This document shows, in pieces, positions 25,833-33,416 of a stretch of 64,000 nucleotides of DNA. Origin of the DNA: VRUE01 sp963774555 (GTDB lineage: Bacteria > Actinomycetota > Thermoleophilia > Solirubrobacterales > 70-9); contig CAVZFL010000001.1 of the NCBI GenBank assembly GCA_963774555.1, positions 434,001 to 498,000 of the forward strand, given 5' to 3'. A model generated the notes under the pieces. The model was not told the DNA's origin, made no database searches, and was given only the letters and a program-made list of their open reading frames with translations. Each line of letters begins with the position of its first letter. Positions within the stretch are counted from its first letter, which is position 1. The translations under genes and the position numbers were made by a program.

Positions 25833-27195
25833 AAGGAGGAGGCTGTGTGTCGCCAGCACCGATTCGCGAGCGGCATCGGCAACTTGCAACTGGCTCAACT
25901 GGCTCTGTCTCTGATGCATCGCCCATCAAACCGTCCACCCAGTAACCAGACGGACATACATCGCCCTCACTCGAAAGAAGGGCGAGGAGCGCACAGGTTG
26001 CAAGTCCTGCTCCGAGAGCTGTTAGGGCCATCACGCTTGGTGCTGGCTGGCCGACTCCCCCAACGAGGTATCCCTCGCGGATGAGCCGATCCCGCTGATC
26101 TGCGGGGAGGTTCTCGGCCCGAATTACATCCGCAGAGATACGCTGACGACACCATAGACAGGGACTAACGGGAGTCAGAACACAAACCTCTGCGACGAGC
26201 GCCGCGAGATCGGCATTCCGCCGTCCACCCGCTTGGACCCCCACGTCAATGACGGGAAGCAGGAATGCGCTGGGCAATTCATTGAGAACTGCCCTGCTCC
26301 CATGATTGTCGGTTGCGCACAGCACAATGTCCGTATCGAGCAGATGGCGGAACGTTTGCTCCTCTCTGACATCGCCCTTGATCCGCCGTGCAAGTTTGCC
26401 TAGGCCAAGCTGATCCAGATGGCGGCCGACCACATCAACCTTTGCTGGCGCCGTAGTCGCGTTCAGATCGGCCGGGTGCGAACCGACGACCCGCCGCACA
26501 TTCGAAGGGGTGTCTAGAAGATCATGATCAACGATGGTCACAGAGCCGGCGCCCATTCGAGTGAGCTGCTCGGCGATAGGTGAGCCAATGCCGCCCACGC
26601 CCACAACGGCGATGTCGAGCTGTTGCAAAACATCATGAACTGTCCCCAGCGCGTCGCGTTGACGATCATCTATCCCCTCGATGGCGCTGGTGTCTATAGG
26701 CGTTTGATCCAGCGGATTTAGAAGCTTCATTGATCGCCCGAGAGAAAGCACCCGAGGGATTGCGACGAGGGCACCGTTTTCGACTACGGCCGCAGCCCAT
26801 CCTTTGGGGTGCACGATCGCGGCGGCAAAAGGGCCCTCGAGTATCGGGCCGATGGTTGCCGCCAGCGAAACGATCGAGCTGCGATCAATCTCACTGAAAT
26901 CGAGCGGAAATCTCGGATCCGGGTGCGAATGGACGAACAGGAGGCCAGCGTTGTTGGCGATGGCCTTACTGATGGCTGCTGAAATCCAACGGGCGCTTGG
27001 ACGCAAGTGCCCCTCATGCTGGTGCTCCCAAACGTCATCGGCCGGAAAGATCGGATCGGTTGCAAGGAACCGGTGCCCTTCAGCTCCTCGACCCTCGCGG
27101 AGCAGGAAAAATGCACCGCTCTCATATGGAGCCGCCTCGGTTAGGAGATCCTGAAGCTCATCGACATCCACTTGGAGAAGTGCGAGCCGGTTCAC
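25822..27195 (-). CDS. JAB deubiquitinase-like / ThiF-E1 fusion of a ubiquitin-like conjugation operon
   Basis: 457 residues; the GTG at 27195 overlaps the E2-like stop (GTGA), which fixes the start although the frame is open to 27303. Residues about 1-170 form a JAB/MPN metalloprotease domain with HSHPDPRFPLDFSEID (HxH and SxxD zinc ligands). The rest is an E1/ThiF adenylation domain with VVGVGGIGSPIAEQL (nucleotide loop), IVDHDLLDTPSNVRR and CATDNHGSR; CLWC and a C-terminal CRC could bind zinc. The protein would activate the C-terminus of the ubiquitin-like protein, load the E2-like partner and, through JAB, trim or remove the modifier. Fusions of this type are known from bacterial Ubl operons that include antiphage systems (Bil-like). 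Confidence 0.9.
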   Translation of the reverse strand: MNRLALLQVDVDELQDLLTEAAPYESGAFFLLREGRGAEGHRFLATDPIFPADDVWEHQHEGHLRPSARWISAAISKAIANNAGLLFVHSHPDPRFPLDFSEIDRSSIVSLAATIGPILEGPFAAAIVHPKGWAAAVVENGALVAIPRVLSLGRSMKLLNPLDQTPIDTSAIEGIDDRQRDALGTVHDVLQQLDIAVVGVGGIGSPIAEQLTRMGAGSVTIVDHDLLDTPSNVRRVVGSHPADLNATTAPAKVDVVGRHLDQLGLGKLARRIKGDVREEQTFRHLLDTDIVLCATDNHGSRAVLNELPSAFLLPVIDVGVQAGGRRNADLAALVAEVCVLTPVSPCLWCRQRISADVIRAENLPADQRDRLIREGYLVGGVGQPAPSVMALTALGAGLATCALLALLSSEGDVCPSGYWVDGLMGDASETEPVEPVASCRCRSRIGAGDTQPPPFIG

Positions 27196-27587
27196 GACAC
27201 CACATCCTTTGCAAAGCGAGCCTGCATGAATTCGAAGTGATCGAGGAGCGGATTGCCCTGAGGGTTCCAGATTCCATTTCGATGCCATGAAAATCGACGC
27301 CACTGGCGGCCGCAGTACGCCTCAATGCTCTCGCCGCCGGCAGGAATCGACCCGTCGGGCAAGAGCACGGCGGGGTCGGTCCAGAACATGTCCATCGCTG
27401 AGATTGGATATTGGGCATCGGTAATGAACAGCACGTCGCTGACCGCTACCTGGTAAGCGCTAGGGGGAAGAGCCAGGGTCCGGAGAATGACGAAGCGCTG
27501 CGCGCCATCCTCCTCGATGTCGACCTTGACTCCAGTTTGTCGTTCCAGCTCATCCGCGTGCTGTCGCAACTCTTCGGCAACTGCCAT
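27192..27587 (-). CDS. Prokaryotic E2-like protein (Prok-E2_E type)
   Basis: 131 residues; ATG overlaps the Ubl stop (TAATG). The sequence VLFITDAQYPISAMDMFWTDPAVLLPDGSIP followed by AYCGRQWRRFSWHRNGIW..LLDHFEFM matches the Prok-E2_E family pattern (F.TdP, rW.RfS.H..W). The only cysteine in the C-terminal part, Cys92, is the candidate thioester residue. It would carry the activated ubiquitin-like protein from the E1 to a target. Middle gene of a three-gene coupled operon. Confidence 0.8.
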   Translation of the reverse strand: MAVAEELRQHADELERQTGVKVDIEEDGAQRFVILRTLALPPSAYQVAVSDVLFITDAQYPISAMDMFWTDPAVLLPDGSIPAGGESIEAYCGRQWRRFSWHRNGIWNPQGNPLLDHFEFMQARFAKDVVS

Positions 27588-27844
27588 TAGTAGCCACCAA
27601 AGGTGCGATTGCCAGGGATCACACGGAATCGCTCGCCATTCTTTAGGTGGAGCTCTGCATCGGCTTGGACAACTTCCCCGCCCGACGGATCGCCCTCGCC
27701 GTTGAGTTTGAGGAGATCCCAGCCAGATCCTTCAAAGCCCGCCTTTTCGAGCAATTCTGCGCCCGTCAGCTGAGTCTGGTGAAGCTCTAGCTTGCGGCGG
27801 TTGACAAATACCTCGACCTTGGTTGCCTTCTTCGTTTGGGCCAT
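27587..27844 (-). CDS. Ubiquitin-like protein (multiubiquitin-type, single domain)
   Basis: 85 residues from ATG 27844, preceded by AAAGGAGGG. A beta-grasp pattern (KVEVFVNRRKLELHQTQLTGAELLEKAGF..WDLLKLNGEG..VVQADAELHLKNGERFRVIPG) ends in TFGGY. The Gly-Gly one residue from the end suggests the JAB domain of the operon removes the final Tyr before activation. First gene of the operon Ubl, E2-like, JAB-E1. Confidence 0.82.
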   Translation of the reverse strand: MAQTKKATKVEVFVNRRKLELHQTQLTGAELLEKAGFEGSGWDLLKLNGEGDPSGGEVVQADAELHLKNGERFRVIPGNRTFGGY

Positions 27845-27933
27845 TGGAGCCCTCCTTTGGGGGCTTGCCCCCGGTAGCGCTTTCGGGATCGCCATCTGCG
27901 TGTTACGGTTGCAGTTGGGGAAACAACCCCATG

Positions 27934-27963
27934 TTGATGTTGGGAAGACTACTACAACATCAA
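27934..27963. promoter_or_regulatory. Operator between the Ubl operon and the XRE-ImmA pair
   Basis: Perfect 9-bp inverted repeat TTGATGTTG-N12-CAACATCAA in the 150-bp intergenic region separating the divergent transcripts. It is the best candidate site for the neighbouring XRE repressor, which would then control both the Ubl operon and itself. Confidence 0.65.
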
Positions 27964-27994
27964 GACGACTTCAAGTAGCGTCTCTGGAGGGAAG

Positions 27995-28360
27995 ATGAGT
28001 GATGACGAAGTGCCTGCCGAGGAGACCTTTGGCAAAAGAATCCAGCATCTACGGCGAGAAAAGAAGCTGACCCAGCGAGAGGTTGCGAAGCGGCTGGGCA
28101 TCGATTTCACGTATTTGTCGAAGCTTGAGAATGATCGTGGCGAGGCTCCTGGTGACGAGACCGTTCGCGGACTAGCCCGGGTACTCGACACCGATACTGA
28201 GGAGCTCTTGGCGCTTGCGGGCAAGGTGCCCCCATCGCTGCGAGATCGAGCGCAGATCGACGTCAAGTTCGCGCGATTTCTACGCCGGCTTCCCGATGTA
28301 CCGGACAAAGAACTACAGGACATTTATAAGCGACTTAAGATCGCGCCCCCGAAACAATGA
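27995..28360 (+). CDS. XRE-family repressor paired with ImmA protease
   Basis: 121 residues, preceded by GGAGGG. HTH domain: FGKRIQHLRREKKLTQREVAKRLGIDFTYLSKLENDRGEAPGDETVRGLARVLDTDTEELLALAG. The stop overlaps the ATG of the ImmA-like protease (ATGA). In ImmR/ImmA pairs the protease cleaves the repressor on DNA damage or another signal. Here the repressor probably holds the divergent ubiquitin-like operon in check. Confidence 0.9.
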   Translation: MSDDEVPAEETFGKRIQHLRREKKLTQREVAKRLGIDFTYLSKLENDRGEAPGDETVRGLARVLDTDTEELLALAGKVPPSLRDRAQIDVKFARFLRRLPDVPDKELQDIYKRLKIAPPKQ

Positions 28361-28962
28361 CGTACATTGCAGAGGCACAGATTGAGGCGCGCGTGTCTGA
28401 GCTCTGGAACCAGCACTCACTGGATCGGGCTTTCGATGTTGAACGACTTCTTGACGACCTTGGACTAAGTCTCGTTTGGGAGAATGTTGACGATGGGGAC
28501 GGTGGGCTTGTGCTGGGCCAGCTCATCCCAGAGAAGCGATGCGTCGTATTGAACGAGCGCCACATCGAGCGCTTGGAGGAAAAGGACGGCAGACTTCGCC
28601 GCTATACGGTGGGGCACGAGATAGGACACTGGATCCTTCATGCCGCTGCAGCAAGGTCGGGAACTCTGAACTTGTTTGATGGCGAACGGATCTGGTGCCG
28701 AGACGGCTCCATCGATCCAATTGAGCGGCAGGCCGAGATGTTCTCTGCCGCGCTGCTAGTACCGAAGGAAAAGCTTCGGGAGGCAATGCCGAAGACTCCG
28801 TGGCAGGGTTGGGCAGCCGTTTACCGGCTCGCGGATGCCTTCCTCGTAAACATCACGCCCATGACGATCCGCTTGGAAAGGTTGGGCTGGATGCATCGAG
28901 GAGACAACGGCATTCCAGTATCGGGTCCCGCCCCACCCCCGGGGCAGCAGTCGCTCCTGTAA
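28357..28962 (+). CDS. ImmA/IrrE-family metallopeptidase
   Basis: 201 residues with the zinc-protease motif HEIGHW (about residue 88) and the downstream ERQAEMFSAALLVP segment of the family. It is translationally coupled to the XRE repressor gene, so its expected job is inducible cleavage of that repressor. This suggests a switchable control of the island's Ubl operon. Confidence 0.92.
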   Translation: MTYIAEAQIEARVSELWNQHSLDRAFDVERLLDDLGLSLVWENVDDGDGGLVLGQLIPEKRCVVLNERHIERLEEKDGRLRRYTVGHEIGHWILHAAAARSGTLNLFDGERIWCRDGSIDPIERQAEMFSAALLVPKEKLREAMPKTPWQGWAAVYRLADAFLVNITPMTIRLERLGWMHRGDNGIPVSGPAPPPGQQSLL

Positions 28963-28978
28963 CGCCACCGATGATTGT

Positions 28979-29395
28979 CTAGTCCAGATACAGCATTAGC
29001 TCTTGGTCTCTCTCGGAGATGCTGATCCTGTAGGTCGCCATGAGATCGGCGCGACCCCAGAGAGCGTCTAGAGTGGCGACGAACAGGGGTTTGATTTCGA
29101 ACCTCACGTCCGGAATGCCGTTCACGAAGGCCTCGCAGGGAGTCTGCGCATCCCAAGCGGATGCAGAGCCCTCCACCTGGCCTACCTCAACGGAGGTGAG
29201 ATCCTCCGCCTCGTAGCCAAGCAGTTGTGCGTAGTCGATTGGGAGAACGGACTTGTCAGCTCCGCTGTCAACGAGTCCGATGACAGGAATCTCGGGGCCA
29301 TTTCTAGGCCCCTGGAGAGTCAGCCAGAGATAGGGCCGAGGATGCCCATCAGTGCCCGGTTTGAAGGGAGCCGACCCGCTCCAAGGGCGCTCCAC
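28979..29395 (-). CDS. Retropepsin-like aspartic protease
   Basis: 138 residues. The active-site motif VIGLVDSGADKSVLP is that of clan AA (retropepsin-like) proteases, followed by a beta-rich body (FVNGIPDVRFEIKPLFVATLDALWGRADLM). The length fits a single lobe that dimerises. It follows the DUF5678-like gene by 3 bp in the same direction, and both are carried on the tRNA-Arg island. The substrate is unknown. Confidence 0.82.
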   Translation of the reverse strand: MERPWSGSAPFKPGTDGHPRPYLWLTLQGPRNGPEIPVIGLVDSGADKSVLPIDYAQLLGYEAEDLTSVEVGQVEGSASAWDAQTPCEAFVNGIPDVRFEIKPLFVATLDALWGRADLMATYRISISERDQELMLYLD

Positions 29396-29398
29396 TGA

Positions 29399-29617
29399 TC
29401 AGGCGACGAAGTATCCGCCGCGGGAACGAGAGACCGGCACAATCACATCCGTGGGCCTGACCTCTGCTTGGCTCCGCAGTCTGTCTGCGCTGAGATCACT
29501 GGCGATGACCTTGCCATTCCGAAGGGCGACCCACTTGCCCATGTAGGGCGTCAGATCCTCCTTCGGTCCAAGTTCAGCCTGGCTTTGACTTAGATCGTTC
29601 CGGTCCTGAACAGCCAT
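29399..29617 (-). CDS. DUF5678-like small protein
   Basis: 72 residues: LTPYMGKWVALRNGKVIASDLSADRLRSQAEVRPTDVIVPVSRSRGGYFVA, matching the short DUF5678 pattern (Y.GkWVA...gkvia.g). It precedes the aspartic protease gene with 3 bp between them. A paralogue at 29827-30111 has lost its protease partner. Function unknown; the pairing suggests a substrate or regulator of the protease. The 209 bp upstream (29618-29826) hold no gene that I can support. Confidence 0.72.
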   Translation of the reverse strand: MAVQDRNDLSQSQAELGPKEDLTPYMGKWVALRNGKVIASDLSADRLRSQAEVRPTDVIVPVSRSRGGYFVA

Positions 29618-29826
29618 GAGCTCCTATTCCGTCGGTGGCTCCATGTTCCTCCAATCACGATAGCGATGCAACCGGAGCCGCAACCTTCTGATGGACCTAT
29701 GTGCAGCGGAGGCCTCTCGCTGCCCAAACCAAATCGAATCGTGCGTAATCGGATCGAATCCGCGACGGCGCAAAGAGCGGCGTATTCGGCAGCGCAGAGC
29801 CGAAAGCCCCAACTTCTCAAGCTCAA

Positions 29827-30107
<281 letters not shown>

Positions 30108-30111
<4 letters not shown>

Positions 30112-30548
30112 TCGGCCTCCCGGTTTCCGGTCGCCGAATCATCCGATTTGGATGCCAGGTCCGCGATCAGATCCTGGCACCAGCTGACCGCAGCGTTGGC
30201 GACGAAGATCGCTTGTTTGCGATCCAGTGTCTCGATCGGTGCGTCGTCGTATCGGAATTCGGCGGCCCAGGGGGTCAGCCAGGACGCCGACTCGAGCTCC
30301 GGCTCCATGGCTATTGAATGCTTGCTGGCCAGCACGATCAGATATTCGAGGTCGTGTGTCTTTGGAAAGTCGATGCCCTCCAGTATCAGGGCGACCTTCA
30401 CAGCCTTCTCGACGGCCTGCTGTGCGTGAAAGCCCACGGGGCGGTCATCCATCTCCGGATCGGGAGCGAGCTTCTCGGCGGTCGCCAGGTCGATCTCCGC
30501 GAGCCGGCCGAGGGACTCCGCGACCTCGATCTGCTCAGGCGTGGGCAA
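30108..30548 (-). CDS. HEPN-domain toxin (MNT/HEPN module 1)
   Basis: 146 residues, helical, with GFHAQQAVEKAVKVALILEGIDFPKTHDLEYLI, the core of the HEPN family. The RxxxxH-like catalytic motif is not clear in this sequence. It overlaps the nucleotidyltransferase gene by 14 bp. In MNT/HEPN systems the nucleotidyltransferase modifies (AMPylates) and neutralises the HEPN ribonuclease. Confidence 0.87.
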
Positions 30549-30852
30549 GGACGCGACCGTCGCGCAGCGCGTGATGGACCATCGTTCCCGGCACCTTCGC
30601 GCGCCTCTCGGCGCGCCTCTCGTCGAGGACGACGATGTCCACCGGCGCCGGGAAGTCTCTGAGGGCGCGCCGCAGACGCTCCCACTCTTTCAGGCGGTTC
30701 TCTACAACAGGCTCGATCACGAGGAAGTCGACATCGCTGTCCGCTCTCGCCTCTCCGCGGGCGTGGGAGCCGAAGAGAATTACCCTCGACTCTGCGCCGG
30801 CGGTTTCTGCCAGCAGTCTCCCTGCCTGGTCGATCAGGTTACGAGAAACCAT
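30535..30852 (-). CDS. MNT-type nucleotidyltransferase antitoxin (module 1)
   Basis: 105 residues from ATG 30852 (MVSRNLIDQAGRLL), the frame being open to 30972. The minimal nucleotidyltransferase signature is intact: LFGSHARGEARADSDVDFLVIEP (GSxxRG..SDxD) followed by PVDIVVLDE. First gene of the run MNT, HEPN, DUF5678. Confidence 0.88.
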   Translation of the reverse strand: MVSRNLIDQAGRLLAETAGAESRVILFGSHARGEARADSDVDFLVIEPVVENRLKEWERLRRALRDFPAPVDIVVLDERRAERRAKVPGTMVHHALRDGRVLAHA

Positions 30853-31013
30853 GGCGGACAAGGTAGCGGAGCAGGTCGCCGACAAATGCAATCTTTTGGG
30901 CAGCGGCTGCCCAAATCCAGGCCAATCGAGGCCAATCCGACCGAATATCTCCTCGGCATCGAGTCGCAGCAACTGGCTCTACGGCGGCAAGAACCGCGAC
31001 TCCTCGGCTTCGC

Positions 31014-31055
31014 TTAGGAGGAGTCGCTCAATCCGGCTGAGCTATCGGGGCGGGA
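31014..31055. repeat. att copy 3 (diverged 5' half of tRNA-Arg)
   Basis: Matches copies 1 and 2 with a few substitutions and one missing G (GAGGAGTCGCTCAATCCGG). Preceded by GACTCCTCGGCTTCGCTTA, which also precedes copy 4. Confidence 0.85.
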
Positions 31056-31420
31056 GGACGAATCGTAATCGCCCTTGAGTTGGCTCTCGGCACAGGCCTT
31101 GGTCTGCTCGACCAGTGAGCGCATTTCTGGTCGATCCGGCACATCTTCGGGCCTGCGTGAGTAGCGGAGCTCCGCAGCCCACGGACTCAGGTTTGGGAGG
31201 TCGTTCGCCTGGTCGGGCTTTGGAATGCTCGCCTCGTCGAGGAGGTTGAGCAGGTAGGCGATGTTGTGCGTGCGCTCGTAGGAGACCTCGTTGTGCGCGA
31301 GGACCGCCTTGATCATCTTCTCGACGGCCTGCTGAGCGTGGAACCCCAGGCCGTCCTCGGGGATGTCATCTTCGTCAATGAGGCGGAAGAGGATCTTTTC
31401 GTCCCAGCCGCCTTTTCCAT
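31014..31420 (-). pseudogene. HEPN-domain toxin (module 2), frame broken
   Basis: The downstream frame carries ..EDGLGFHAQQAVEKMIKAVLAHNEVSYERTHNIAYLLNLL.. and ends inside att copy 3 (tail SSRPDSSAGLSDSS). The N-terminal part (HAQLLMEKAAG) is one frame off; a single missing G in GCTGGGACGAA at about 31403 would join them as EKAAGDEKILFRLIDEDD. It pairs with the nucleotidyltransferase gene just upstream. It could be a real lesion or a sequence error. Confidence 0.72.
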
Positions 31421-31445
31421 CAGCAGCTGGGCGTGATCGTCGCCG

Positions 31446-31769
31446 CTACGCGGCTCGGCCGCCAACGATTTTCCCCTCGGCCAGGGCATCGTGGATCATC
31501 GTGCCCGAGAGCCCTCCCCATTCACGGACATGGTCCTCGCTGGCAACCACGACATCAGCGGGAACGCCCAGCTCTCCGACAAGCCTTGCGAGTCGCACCG
31601 ACTCGCCAAAATGATCTCTAACCTCGGGCTCGATCACCAGAAAATCGAAGTCGCTGTCGGTCTTCTCCTCACCTCGTGCGTAGGAGCCAAAGAGGATGAC
31701 CTTGGCGTTGGGACCAGCAGCCTCGGAAAGTGCTGCCCCAGCTATGTCGATCAGGTCGCGAGATGCCAT
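31446..31769 (-). CDS. MNT-type nucleotidyltransferase antitoxin (module 2)
   Basis: 107 residues from ATG 31769 (MASRDLIDIAGAAL); the frame is open to 31811. The catalytic signature LFGSYARGEEKTDSDFDFLVIEP is intact, followed by PADVVVASED. Clearly a paralogue of module 1, with the same start and spacing, so the two modules arose by duplication or by repeated acquisition at the same att site. Confidence 0.87.
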   Translation of the reverse strand: MASRDLIDIAGAALSEAAGPNAKVILFGSYARGEEKTDSDFDFLVIEPEVRDHFGESVRLARLVGELGVPADVVVASEDHVREWGGLSGTMIHDALAEGKIVGGRAA

Positions 31770-31838
31770 GTCGACACGGTAGCGAAGCGTCCTGCGGACG
31801 ATGCAATTCATTGGGCAGCCGAGACTCCTCGGCTTCGC

Positions 31839-31878
31839 TAAGGGGATTCGCTCTATCCAGCTGAGCTATCGGGGCGGG
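31839..31878. repeat. att copy 4 (5' half of tRNA-Arg)
   Basis: Sequence from TTCGCTCTATCCAGC to the GGGGCGGG flank matches the tRNA 5' half exactly; the anticodon-proximal part is altered (AAGGGGATT). It is the outermost copy and so probably the oldest junction. Confidence 0.85.
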
Positions 31879-31921
31879 GTTCCCGACAAGGGTAGAGCCT
31901 GGTCACGGTCTTCCGCTTGGG

Positions 31922-32398
31922 TCAACCCTCAGCCGCGTCGAGGTTTTCCAAGTCCACGAGATCTTGGCCGCGGCCGGCGGCTTGCTTCATCGCACGCAGA
32001 TCCTCTACCGAGCAGACCGCCACGTTGACTCCGAGTACTTCGGTCTCGGTTGCACGCGATCGGAGCTCGTCGAAGCTCGGAACGCCCTCGAGTCCCTGCA
32101 CGATGTCGAGGCGTCCAAGCTCTGTGTCGATTGCCATCTGTTCCCCGCTGGCGAGCTCCGCCGCGATCGAGAAGGGAGTCCCGAGCAGCGCTTCGCCTCG
32201 CTGCACGTGCCCGCCGGCCTCTACCGCCACCTCTGCAACCACCTTTAGGTTCTCGACATCGGACGCGATGACGATGTCGATGTCCTTGGTGGCACGGACG
32301 ACGCCTCTTGCTCCCAAGGCAAGCCCACCGATCACCACGAACTCCGCGCCCGCGGCTACCAGCCTCCGCAGGATCTCGTCGAAGGCGGCTGACGTCAT
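31922..32398 (-). CDS. Nucleotidyltransferase-fold protein (AbiEii/MNT-like)
   Basis: 158 residues: FDEILRRLVAAGAEFVVIGGLALGARGVVRATKDIDIVIASDVENLKVV, the GG..A....R.T.DID pattern of the DUF1814/AbiEii-like nucleotidyltransferase superfamily, then a helical C-terminus (CSVEDLRAMKQAAGRGQDLVDLENL). The ATG overlaps the stop of a 58-residue upstream gene (ATGA), so the pair looks like a toxin-antitoxin module. Confidence 0.85.
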   Translation of the reverse strand: MTSAAFDEILRRLVAAGAEFVVIGGLALGARGVVRATKDIDIVIASDVENLKVVAEVAVEAGGHVQRGEALLGTPFSIAAELASGEQMAIDTELGRLDIVQGLEGVPSFDELRSRATETEVLGVNVAVCSVEDLRAMKQAAGRGQDLVDLENLDAAEG

Positions 32399-32571
32399 TG
32401 CTGCTGGGCGGGTGCAGCCATCTTCAGCAGCGCGTGACTCAGCGCGATCGTCTCGGCCAAGTTCACGCTCATGGGGCGTTGTGCGTCTTCGCGCAGTCGC
32501 TGGACGCGAACCGCCTCGGCTGCCGCCGCAGGATCCTTCGACGCTTGGCCCGGCTGTTGAATCGAAGCCAT
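32395..32571 (-). CDS. Small putative antitoxin partner
   Basis: 58 residues, MASIQQPGQASKDPAAAAEAVRVQRLREDAQRPMSVNLAETIALSHALLKMAAPAQQQ, ending in a TGA that overlaps the nucleotidyltransferase start. The helical AETIALSHALLKM segment and the coupling suggest a partner of that protein. Forty-eight bp of this gene (32475-32522) are duplicated at 32642-32689. Confidence 0.65.
   Translation of the reverse strand: MASIQQPGQASKDPAAAAEAVRVQRLREDAQRPMSVNLAETIALSHALLKMAAPAQQQ
32475..32522. repeat. 48-bp direct repeat, copy in the small antitoxin gene
   Basis: Identical to 32642-32689, 167 bp downstream in the same orientation. It encodes EAVRVQRLREDAQR on the minus strand. Confidence 0.9.
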
Positions 32572-32641
32572 GAAGACACGGTAGCGAAGCAGAGTGGTTC
32601 TTTTCTGATCGGCAGCGGACGGCTTTCGCTGGCCAAACCTA

Positions 32642-32689
32642 GGCGTTGTGCGTCTTCGCGCAGTCGCTGGACGCGAACCGCCTCGGCTG
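32642..32689. repeat. 48-bp direct repeat, second copy
   Basis: Exact copy of 32475-32522 lying upstream of the winged-helix gene at 32.7-33.1 kb. It marks a duplication or recombination scar at the outer edge of the accretion region. Confidence 0.9.
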
Positions 32690-33074
32690 GATCGTGTCCG
32701 ACGCTGGTGAGATCCTTTTGCGTTTTCTGGTTAGAGATATAAGCTTTCCGCTTATCTCTTCCCACAATCCCGAAACAGAACTAAGCGATTCGGTCGACAA
32801 GCGCCTGGAGAACTCCAAGGCGCTCTTCGGCAATCGCGACCGGATCGTCGTCATCGAGGCAATCGCACGCCGAGCCGATGATGCCGTCAACGCCACAGAC
32901 CTCAGCCTCGAGTTGGGAATGCTCAACAGCAGGGTGCGTGCGCAGCTTCTCGCCCTCTCAGAGGTTGGGCTGCTTGGGCATACGCCGCCGGGCCCGGGGA
33001 AGCGCTGGTATGTAAGGCGGAAGAGCTCCTTTTGGAAGGCATGCCTCGACCTGATCGACTCCTGGGAAGAGTGA
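32646..33074 (+). CDS. Winged-helix-like regulator, unknown family
   Basis: Up to 142 residues; the start is unclear. The core DKRLENSKALFGNRDRIVVIEAIARRADDAVNATDLSLELGMLNSRVRAQLLALSEVGLLGHTPPGPGKRWYVRR looks like a winged-helix domain with a wing (GKRWYVRR). The N-terminal 15 residues come from the 48-bp repeat and an operator-like inverted repeat lies within the frame (32733-32759), so translation may start later. The stop abuts the ATG of the next gene. A defence- or regulation-related role is possible but not shown. Confidence 0.62.
   Translation: MCVFAQSLDANRLGWIVSDAGEILLRFLVRDISFPLISSHNPETELSDSVDKRLENSKALFGNRDRIVVIEAIARRADDAVNATDLSLELGMLNSRVRAQLLALSEVGLLGHTPPGPGKRWYVRRKSSFWKACLDLIDSWEE
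32733..32759. promoter_or_regulatory. Operator-like inverted repeat
   Basis: AGAGATA(T)AAGC and GCTTATCTCT pair with a single bulge, in an AT-rich stretch near the beginning of the winged-helix frame. Compatible with autoregulation. Confidence 0.45.
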
Positions 33075-33407
33075 ATGACTCCTCCCGTCCCTCCGGAGTT
33101 GGGTCCGCCAACGTCCTTCTGGAGCCGGACGGTCGAAGCGGTTGCAGCCCTGGGAAGCGTGTTGCGCGGCCGGCGAGCCCGCGACGTGGTCGAGTTGCTC
33201 GCCGAGTACGAAAGCGCACTTGCGGATCCTCCACCCGAACAGGGAGCGTCCGACGATCCTCATTTCGACCTGCTGATGGAAGTTCGCAGGCGAAAGCTCA
33301 AGTCGCAGCTGAGGATCGAGATTGCGTACTCCGTTCTCGGTTTGCTTGCCACGATCATCTGCCTGATCGTTGGATTGAGCTTCGCCTGGGAAAGAGTCGT
33401 GGGATAG
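33075..33407 (+). CDS. Small protein with C-terminal transmembrane helix, unknown
   Basis: 110 residues immediately following the winged-helix stop (TGA then ATG). A hydrophilic helical part (VLRGRRARDVVELLAEYESALADPP) is followed by a C-terminal TM helix (IAYSVLGLLATIICLIVGLSFAW). Gene coupling suggests it works with the preceding protein. No family recognised. Confidence 0.68.
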   Translation: MTPPVPPELGPPTSFWSRTVEAVAALGSVLRGRRARDVVELLAEYESALADPPPEQGASDDPHFDLLMEVRRRKLKSQLRIEIAYSVLGLLATIICLIVGLSFAWERVVG

Positions 33408-33416
33408 AGAGCGCGG

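Noticed and set aside
29618..29826. Small minus-strand ORF (RRRGFDPITHDSIWFG..) as a gene
   Set aside because: No ribosome site, no recognisable domain and two competing frames of similar size; left as non-coding.
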